A DNA stretch of 64,000 bases, from contig JBCAQO010000014.1 of the NCBI GenBank assembly GCA_039111635.1, positions 1,178,001-1,242,000 on the forward strand. Reading direction: 5' to 3'. Position numbers and translations under genes: made by a program. Origin of the DNA: Heterobasidion occidentale (Eukaryota; Basidiomycota; Agaricomycetes; Russulales; Bondarzewiaceae). A model generated the notes under the pieces. It was not told the DNA's origin and searched no databases. It saw only the letters and a list, made by a program, of their open reading frames with translations. Of the stretch, positions 56,397 to 64,000 are shown one piece after another; positions within the stretch are counted from its first letter, which is position 1; the number at the start of each line of letters is the position of its first letter.

Positions 56397-59013
56397 TCAG
56401 TACAAAAATCTGAACCCCTTTTTTCTTTCCGTCGCTTCCTCAATTGAGATCCCTTCAAGTCTTGCTGCTTCTTCAACTCGCTCACGGTCTGCCTCGGTAA
56501 GGGCACTCAGCTCTAACGCTTTCAATATCCCATTTTCATGGATGAGCATCTGACGAACCACTGTAACGAACAGGTATCAGCATAGATCATACAGAATTAT
56601 GAGAGACACACCAAGGGCAAGCAATGTACTGAAGGCCAGTGCTGCGATGCCTATAAACATCGACGGATGGTACTCAGGGCCCATTCTGCCTTCCATGCAA
56701 ATGACCCGATCCTGTTTTGTTTTTGTGAGAACGATGCGGAATTTTCGGAAAAGACTACATACAGATTACCCATGTTTCCGATGCTGCTCACGATGCTGAT
56801 AGCTGCTGATCGTTTTGCTGGTGGACGAGGGATCGCGTTAGATACCCAAACCAGTGTCAGTGCATAACCTGGAAAACACATGAGCGCAGCGATAGGCATA
56901 TACCGATCAAACTGGGTCTCACCAGAATTTCCTGCCGCCATAATGAAAAGTGCAACATAACGACCCCCAATGGACATGGTATTGAGAGCAATGATATAGG
57001 CTATGATCACTCCCCACCACCAACTCGCAATGTGGAAGAAACGTTCACCGGTTCTGTCTGGAATTTGGTTGGCTTCAATTCGTCGTCTTTTCCAAGAGCG
57101 CAAAAGAAGCGCACCAGCATGCCACGCGTTCATACAGCAGACGGTGGTGGCGAAAATCCACGGAGGACTAAGGAAGCGCAGTAAGCATCAGCTTACGATC
57201 CTCTAAGCATCGCTCACTAACGCTGCGAGCAATAAGCTTATTATGGGGTTGAATCCGAGTGTTGATGTCAACCTTCATTACGATCATCAACTTTGATATC
57301 GATTAAGATAGCCTTTGACAGTGTGCTTACGTCGGGAAAAAATTGATGAAACTGAGACCAAGGAGTTGCGAGCATGCCATCACCGCCATGACGGGGACTT
57401 TGGGATCACTGATCGCTGACACGAGGCCACTCCAAGCTCTAGAAACAATAGATCCAAGTCTCAGATCGATCAAATCTTGGGAGGCCGAACATACGAGTCA
57501 TTGACAGAGTCCTCGTCAGCTTCACCCGTATCTTCAGAAAGCCGTACTTGTGCAAGGCGACGCTCAGCGGGTGAAAGCCACCGAGTATTGTTCGGCTATC
57601 ATAGACGCAGGTGAGCCGTAAGCAACCAATGCAATGTCAACGGCGGAATGGAGGAACATACGTAGTCTGGCAGTAGGTATCTTCACAAAACTTGGTCAAT
57701 GCAAGTCCGATATATCACTATGTCGCATTACTCACAATGTCCAGAGCCCTATGAAGATCGTGATCGCTCCCTAGTCTGTTGTCAGTTGCGTCCCTAAAAC
57801 CCGCACGTTATTGCGCTACGCGATGAACATCAATACCTCAATATAGAACAGCCTGATAAATCATATGAAAGGTGAATCGAACGGCCCCGGCGCGAGTTGG
57901 GGTGAGATAGAACGAACCATCTCCAAGCTCTGATCCCTAGGCAGCCCTCCATTCCGGACAGAACACCTGCCGCCATGAGCTAGGTATCATTTGAGTCTGA
58001 ATGGCTCACTTCTTCGCGACTATATAACTCACACTCCCAAAAGCGCTTGATAGCAGGATGCCGCACGCGAGGATTGCTGCACGTAGACACAACTCCTAGG
58101 TTTGGATTTCAGTTTGGCTGAAGCAAAAGACCTTTTGAATGATTTTCACTTTTCTAGTGTACCATCTCGATAGCAGGTAAGTAGCTCCTGGATAGAAGGC
58201 AGCCTTGAGCGTGTGAATTAGTTTCGATGAGGTTGATAAATTTTATAGTTCAAACTCACCTCTGGTAATCCGATGAACACGCGACATGCAAGGATGCCAG
58301 CAAAATTATGGGTCACCTTTCTGAGCTGTGAGGACGACTGTCTATGATTCTATTCGGATGATGACGTACGCCCGTTAGGGTACTGGTCAGGCCCCAGGCG
58401 ATTACGCACATTCCAATATAGAGCGATGGCCTGAAAGATCGTGTGAACAGCGCCGGACGATTTCGACTTAGCACAACACTGGCCTTGTGATACGATTCAG
58501 AATCTAGGAAGTGTCTTGATGACTGTATCTGCTGAACGTGATAAGGAGCTCACCATATTCGACGGGACTTGTGCGGGACAATATGACGCATACAATACTG
58601 CGAGGATTATATTGTATTGTATATCTTGGGCGCAAAGTCAGATACATCCAGCAGGATAGCAAGACAAACGAACCCGTAAGACCAAGGTCTTGCTCTAGAC
58701 CTTTCAATCGAGCTGCAGTGATTCCGGTACGCTACAGGAGCGTGATACCAGTTTTCGGATGTCAGATGTCAAGCTTAAATCAGCAAAAAAGACTGACATC
58801 AATGGTATTCATGAGGAAAATTACAACCATGGCAGGCATGAGTCGCATATCCAGCCTGCGCACCAATTTCTTTTCCGCATACTTCCTTTGAATGCCAAAC
58901 AGCGCATCATTGCCACCATCCTTATGTAGTGTGCGTGATGCCTTCTGCTCTCTTGGACCGAAGGAGGTACCATTCTCTGCGTTATCGAAGGGTTGAACAT
59001 CGTCGAGTGCCAT
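56397..59013 (-). CDS. MFS transporter 2, allantoate permease-like (ACS family)
   Basis: Tandem with transporter 1 and built the same way. Start MALDDVQPFDNAENGTSFGP (59013; a Met at 59064 would add a hydrophobic leader), QRKYAEKKLVRRLDMRLMPA before helix 1, and a central loop SPAERRLAQVRLSEDTGEAD. Then come ATTVCCMNAWHAG, RTGERFFHIASWWWGVIIAY, LVWVSNAIPRPPAKRSAAIS and the tail ADRERVEEAARLEGISIEEA with KGFRFLY-stop at 56397. It has about 18-20 short exons; not every junction was checked, so a hidden frame break is possible. Confidence 0.83.
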
Positions 59014-60777
59014 CAGGGATTGGAGGGAGACGCCAAGAGAAACGAGAATTCCAAGGACGTGCATTATTCATATAAAGCTTACAAAGGCTGAACCCGGTAC
59101 TACGATGTCTGCGAATGTAGAGGGGACATCTCGCGACCAGTTCTAGATTAGAAGTTGGCGGTCAATCCCGTGACCCTGCAGCAGAGTGAACACTCACGAC
59201 AGGTGATCCATCTACGTCCGCTTGCCATCTGGGAAACATTAGCGCTTGCAGATTGCCTACTTAGTACTCAGGAGCTGCACGGAAAAGAAGTGAAGGCCTG
59301 CGGGTACAGCTGTCTAAACTCAACTTGAACGAGGAAAGGGAGGTCTATCGAGTACTGGTGCTGATTCATAATTCAGCGGCAATGTTGCGTTAACAGTCTC
59401 ACATCTAACGGCGGACTCAAGGGTATCGTGGAGATGGAACGAAAAGACTCACCATATACATGTACGAAGGCACTCTAAGCGGACACAGACCATGAGTGTA
59501 AGGAGTTCTGAGACAACACAACATCCGAAGTATATCCGATCATCTACTGCATCTCTCTCCCTTCTTTTTCGAGTAAAAAAAAACATCAATAAGGATAAAT
59601 TCGTGACACCATTGACTGGCAGCTGCGATTCACCTGTGCCAATCATCGGCGCCTATAGTGGGCGAATAATATTGCGTTCAGCTAAACGCTTGTACTGGGG
59701 AGTCATCGAAGGTGACAACTTGGATTGTAGTATATCGCTCAAAGACGTGCTGGTTGATCAGGAAAACAGTGGATGAGATCAGAGCTGATCAGAGACGTCG
59801 CAGTCTGCGCGCAGAGCCCAAGATTCCGTGTAAATTTTGGAAAAGGACAAGAATCTCTCCCTATCAGCGTACCATTTGTAACAGCTCTCCTTACCTTTTT
59901 TGTAGAGAATTTTGCCCGATATCTCCACGGAAACCCCAGGCTCTACGCGCAACGGGATGCCTGCCCTAAAGGCCACGGCGGCCTATAAAATCCAACGATC
60001 AGGAACATTTTCTTTTCGTGCGGCGACATGGCTCTAATTTTCCCCAAATGTTGCTCATGGCTGCTCTATCTACGCGGCCGTTCGAGTGTCAAGCCATGCC
60101 CCGAGCAAAATGGACGTCTCAGTACCCAATGTGCACGCCTTGGTCGCTTTGCGACACGAGGGGGCGTGGGCGGGTCGGTGGTTCCTCACATCCCTACCAT
60201 CTCTAATATACCATCGCTATTAATTCTCTACGCTGCTGTTACATATTAATTTTGAATCAAAATTCCTGTTCTGTAGAATGCTCTGGACTCTCCGAATAAG
60301 CCTTGAGGCTGGCTTTGCTGAGTGACATATTTTCTGGTCTTGGGCGGACACCCAAAATAATGTACTTGTATGGGCAGGTATGGGCGTTCACAGGGTTTGG
60401 CTCCTTTGTACATGCGGAAATCTGTATAGAAGAACCGCTGCACGGCACGACATGGCGCTCTGTAGCATTCAACGTGTTTATCTGTTTGATGCGCGTTTGC
60501 AGAATCGATCCGTACTATCGTCGCCCAAACCGCTTTCAGTGTCTTGTGAAGTCAGCTTACCTGGGGCTGCTCCGACAAGCTTCACGCACTACGAAATCGG
60601 TAACTTCTATCCTCAAACTTCCCGAAGATTTCAATGAACAGTCACGAGTCCTCTCCCTGATCCCCATTTGCTCTTATCTCCAGCGCTCAACGTTCAGCTT
60701 TCGGCGTTAAGTCGGGTGTTGGACCAGGTGAGTCGCTGGGATCTCTGCTGCCCCTACGTCGTCTCCCATTGACCTCG
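59014..60777. other. Divergent intergenic region between transporters 2 and 3
   Basis: About 1.7 kb that should hold both promoters. Several open frames (for example 60303-60710 plus) lack family motifs. No binding-site array recognised. Confidence 0.45.
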
Positions 60778-63402
60778 ATGTCTCTCAGCGATACCGAACA
60801 TGTTGATAAGAAACCAACTGGAACCTTCGTCGATTCCACGAAACAAGAGGTCTCCGGCGCACTTCCAGGAGACGATGGCGAATTGCTCGGAGATCGGAGA
60901 CAAACTGCAGAGAAATATTAGTGCGTAAAGTAGATACGCGATTGCTGCCCATCATTGTCGTGATTTTCATCATGAATTACATCGATGTGGGTCATTCTCT
61001 AGTCTTCAACTCGATGTATGAACTCTGGCATTGATGATTTCGTCCGTCTAGCGTACTGCAATCACCGCAGCCCGGCTCAAGGGTCTAGAGGAGGACCTTG
61101 GTCTAACAGGTTCTGTATTTCGCTGTTATAAATCAAGCTTCTAATAACTCTACGACACAGATATTCAATACAATATAGTCCTCGCAGTACTATACGCGTC
61201 ATATTGTCCCGCACAAATCCCATCTACCATCGTGAGTACTTCTAGAAGTCCATAGCTTTCAGTGACCGATGCATCTTTTCTCTTAGATCTTGAATCGTAT
61301 CGCGAGGTCAAAATCTTTCTTGGCCCACTAAGAATTGTCTAGCACTGTTCATACAAGATTACAGGCCATCACTCTACATTGGAACGTGCGTCATCATATG
61401 GGGCCTGACCAGTACCCTCACAGGCGTTTGTTTGTTAAATGTCGCCGCACTCAGCGGCTGTGGGATCTCAAAGCTCACAACGCCGATAGGTGACCCACAA
61501 CTTTGCCGGAATCCTTGTATGTCGCGTGTTCATTGGATTACCAGAAGTGAGTTAGATTACAACCATTCGCTTCACGTACACTCGATTTATGCGTCCTAGG
61601 CTGCCTTCTATCCTGGAGCGATGTATCTTCTATCGCGATGGTACACGAACAAAGTGAAGGATGGCGCACCACTCTCCGCTTCACCAGTTTGTGATTAATG
61701 TCCCAAATTCAGGAGCTGGCTTTCCGTTCGGCGATCCTTTACAGCGGTCTCCTTATATCAAACGCTTTTGGTAGTGTAAGTCATATCACTGTAAACAGAT
61801 ATACTATTTGTCTCATTTGCGCCTAGCTCATGGCTGCAGGCATACTTTCAGGCATGGAAGGTCGCCTTGGAATCACATCTTGGAGATGGTTTGTCCCATT
61901 TCATCTATATTCATACATCGTGAGCATACACCGCATCTTTGATTTTGCAGGCTGTTCTACATCGAGGTATGCCACGTTGTGTCAATCAATATCCTGAGGT
62001 CGTGAAAGGCGTGGCTGACACGATACTAGGGGGCAATCACGATGCTTGTAGGGTTCTGGACAATGTGAGGAATTGCAATCATTGGCATAGTAGACTTACA
62101 CCGAGTTTTTTTGCACAGGTACTTACTTCCAGACCATGTACGCTCCTTGTCGACGACATACCGTCATCATCTCATCGTGTTCTTCACATCTAACAGCCCA
62201 ATAACACCCGCTGGCTCTCGTCAGCTGAACGCCGCCTCGCACAAGTGCGGCTTTCAGAAGATGTAGGTGAAGCAGACCACGATACTGCAGTAGATTCGTC
62301 CGTCTATCCCACCGTATATAAGTTCCTCATAGGCTAAATTTCCTCTCCGTAGGGCCTGGAACGGTTTCGTGTTGGCTATAAAAGATCCCAAAGTATCCAT
62401 AATGGCGGTAATGACGTGCTCGCAGCTCCTTGGCTGCAGTTTTATTAACTTCTTCCCGACGTAAGAACTTCGTGTCACCCGCTTTGATATTGTCCTCAGG
62501 GTCGTGATGTATGATAGGCTAACAGCGACACTCGGGTTCAACACTACCATTAGTCTGTTGCTTGCAGCGTGAGTGAATAACGCTACAGAACCTCAAACTT
62601 ATACTTACAAGGTTTTCCTAGCACCCCGTGGATTTTCGCTACCATCCTCTGCTGGGTGAACGCATGGCATGCGGGTAGGTTTTTTGAGCTGTCTTTACAC
62701 CATAGACGCAACATACGATTGTCTCAAATCTAGACAGAACTGGTGAACGCTTCTTTCACATCGCAGGCTGGTGGTGGGCCGTCATACTGGGGTACATTAT
62801 TGGTCTCACGACAATGTCTACCGGGGGACGTTACGTGGCGATGTTTCTCATGGAGCGGGGTATGCGGGTGCGATTTGTTCTTGATCCCGAAAGGCTTCTA
62901 TTGAGGCGCTTAGTGTAGTGCTGCGCTCACAATGGTATGGGTGGCCAACGCAATACCACGTCCACCTGCGAAACGGTCTGCCGCCATCGGCATCGTGAAT
63001 GGGTTCGGGAACATAGGGAGTCTGTAAGTGCTGTCACTCTCAACGGCCTGCCTTAGTTGTTAATGGCATTTTATACCATGACAGGATCGGATCATTCACT
63101 TGGAAAGCGGAGTGGGGTCCTGAGTATCGCCCTTCGATGGTGATAGGCATTGCAGCACTGACCTTCAGCTCTTTGCTTGCGCTTGGTATGTTTTAAGAAA
63201 TGTCTCCGCATGACTACATTGACCTCAACACACTGCAGAGATACGCCTGATGCTTATCCGTGAAAATAAAAAAACGAAAGTCACAGAACTTGGCGCTCTC
63301 GACAATGGGGGCCGTGAACGGGTTGAAGAGGCAGCAAGGCTTGGGGGGATCTCAACTGAAGAGGCGATGAAGAGGAAGTCAGGATTTAGGTATTTTTACT
63401 GA
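60778..63402 (+). CDS. MFS transporter 3, allantoate permease-like (ACS family), frameshift in exon 1
   Basis: The start MSLSDTEHVDKKPTGTFVDS leads to DRRQTAEKY and a stop, then LVRKVDTRLLPIIVVIFIMN resumes in another frame. One extra T at about 60919-60920 would give EKYLVRKV, matching EKRLVRKL and EKKLVRRL in the neighbours. Downstream exons are intact in order: LKGLEEDLGLTG, QYNIVLAVLYASYCPAQIPS, ILNRIARPSLYIGTCVIIWG, FAGILVCRVFIGLPE, FYPGAMYLLSRWYTNKELAF, SGMEGRLGITSWRWLFYIE, WLSSAERRLAQVRLSEDVGE, AWNGFVLAIKDPKVSIMAVM, RTGERFFHIAGWWWAVILGY, RPPAKRSAAIGIVNGFGNIG and the C-tail with GFRYFY-stop at 63402. Only the first exon is broken, so a sequencing error or a very recent mutation is likely. 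Divergent from transporter 2. Confidence 0.75.
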
Positions 63403-63802
63403 CTGACGTGTGTACAACCTATTCCTTGAACCTTGTTCAATCCGAAACGCGGCAGCATTAATGATCAAAAGTCACTGAGTCGAGTTCGTTTGATCTCCCT
63501 AGCCCTATTGTCTCTGCCTTGCAGCCTCCACATTGCGCCCGAAGTCACTCCCAGATCCGTATCAGTAATGCCCTCTCACTCGAATGCAAAGGCAAATACT
63601 TGATTTGACTTCCACGGCCTAAATATGAGCCTCAACCGAGTGAACGATGGTCTATCAAACGCTGTCGAAGTAAATGCGAGCCCAAAATCGCAGAAACGCG
63701 GTATTCACTCACGTACGACGACATCTTAGGTACGCACGAGGATACAATTACAGATCGAAAACTCGGGAATTAGTTTTGAAGCTTGACTTCTCCAACACTA
63801 GA
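63403..63802. other. Convergent intergenic region
   Basis: Lies between the 3' ends of transporters 3 and 4. Nothing recognised. Confidence 0.45.
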
Positions 63803-64000
63803 TCAGTACAGATATCTGAACCCTTTCTTCCTCTCCATCGCCTCCGCCACTGAGATCCCCTCCAGTCGTGCTGCATCTTCAATCCGCTCGCGGTCTCCAT
63901 CGCCAATGACGACAAGTTCTGACGCTTTCAGTCTTGCGTTTTCATGGACGAGCATCTGGCGTACAACTGCATTAAACAAATATCAATATAATTCATGCTT
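63803..64000 (-). CDS. MFS transporter 4, allantoate permease-like, C-terminal end only
   Basis: The last exon of a fourth copy: VRQMLVHENARLKASELVVI, DRERIEDAARLEGISVAEAM and KGFRYLY-stop at 63803. An acceptor-like boundary lies near 63966. The rest of the gene is beyond the right edge. It matches the tails of the other three transporters almost residue for residue. Confidence 0.8.

Overview
The window reads as nuclear DNA of a filamentous basidiomycete, most likely an Agaricomycete. Most genes are broken by many short introns (about 50-70 nt, GT...AG with CTGAC/CTRAY-like branch points). The gene families also fit: a DUF6533-type membrane protein, an OTT_1508-like deaminase, multi-intron CYP64-like P450s, Ypd1 with a long low-complexity N-terminus, expanded HSL-type esterases, and allantoate-permease-like (ACS) transporters. 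No virus, prophage, CRISPR array or operon was seen. The species call is inference; the intron structures were read directly.

Layout. 0-5.3 kb: a gene start cut by the left edge, an OTT_1508-like deaminase with one probable frameshift, a decayed fungal transcription factor, and two inverted copies of an AT-rich palindromic repeat. 5.3-7.6 kb: an intact cytochrome P450 (minus strand). 8.4-9.9 kb: unresolved GC-rich coding candidates. 10.9-11.9 kb: the histidine phosphotransfer protein YPD1. 12-14 kb: very CpG-rich DNA without a convincing gene. 14.2-16.7 kb: 3-ketodihydrosphingosine reductase with a dead tandem copy behind it. 17.5-19.3 kb: a DUF6533-type multi-pass membrane protein, then a tRNA-Leu-like gene. 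19.9-23.2 kb: an Asteroid/XPG-like nuclease and a small conserved protein.

23.6-27.2 kb: two tandem HSL-type esterases. 28.1-29.8 kb: an unrecognised three-exon gene. 31.0-33.1 kb: a salicylate-hydroxylase-like FAD monooxygenase. 34.2-37.8 kb: an APH-fold kinase flanked by two paralogous small proteins with introns only in their UTRs. 38.0-42.7 kb: two more esterases with probable relics of others (about 40.2-40.7 and 47.1-47.45 kb). 44.1-46.8 kb: a SAP-domain nuclear protein. 47.6-50.5 kb: the housekeeping genes REX4 and ERV14/cornichon. 51.1-52.4 kb: N-acetylglucosamine kinase. 53.2-64 kb: four ACS-family MFS transporters, one with a frameshift in exon 1 and one cut by the window edge.

Housekeeping genes (YPD1, TSC10, REX4, ERV14, GlcNAc kinase, Asteroid) are interspersed with recently duplicating accessory genes (esterases, transporters, P450, FAD monooxygenase, APH kinase). 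The accessory genes could serve uptake and oxidation or hydrolysis of aromatic or ester substrates, but they are scattered between housekeeping genes and no core biosynthetic enzyme is present, so a true metabolite cluster is not shown. Several otherwise coding stretches are broken by single-base losses in short homopolymers; whether these are real mutations or assembly errors decides whether the deaminase and one transporter are functional.
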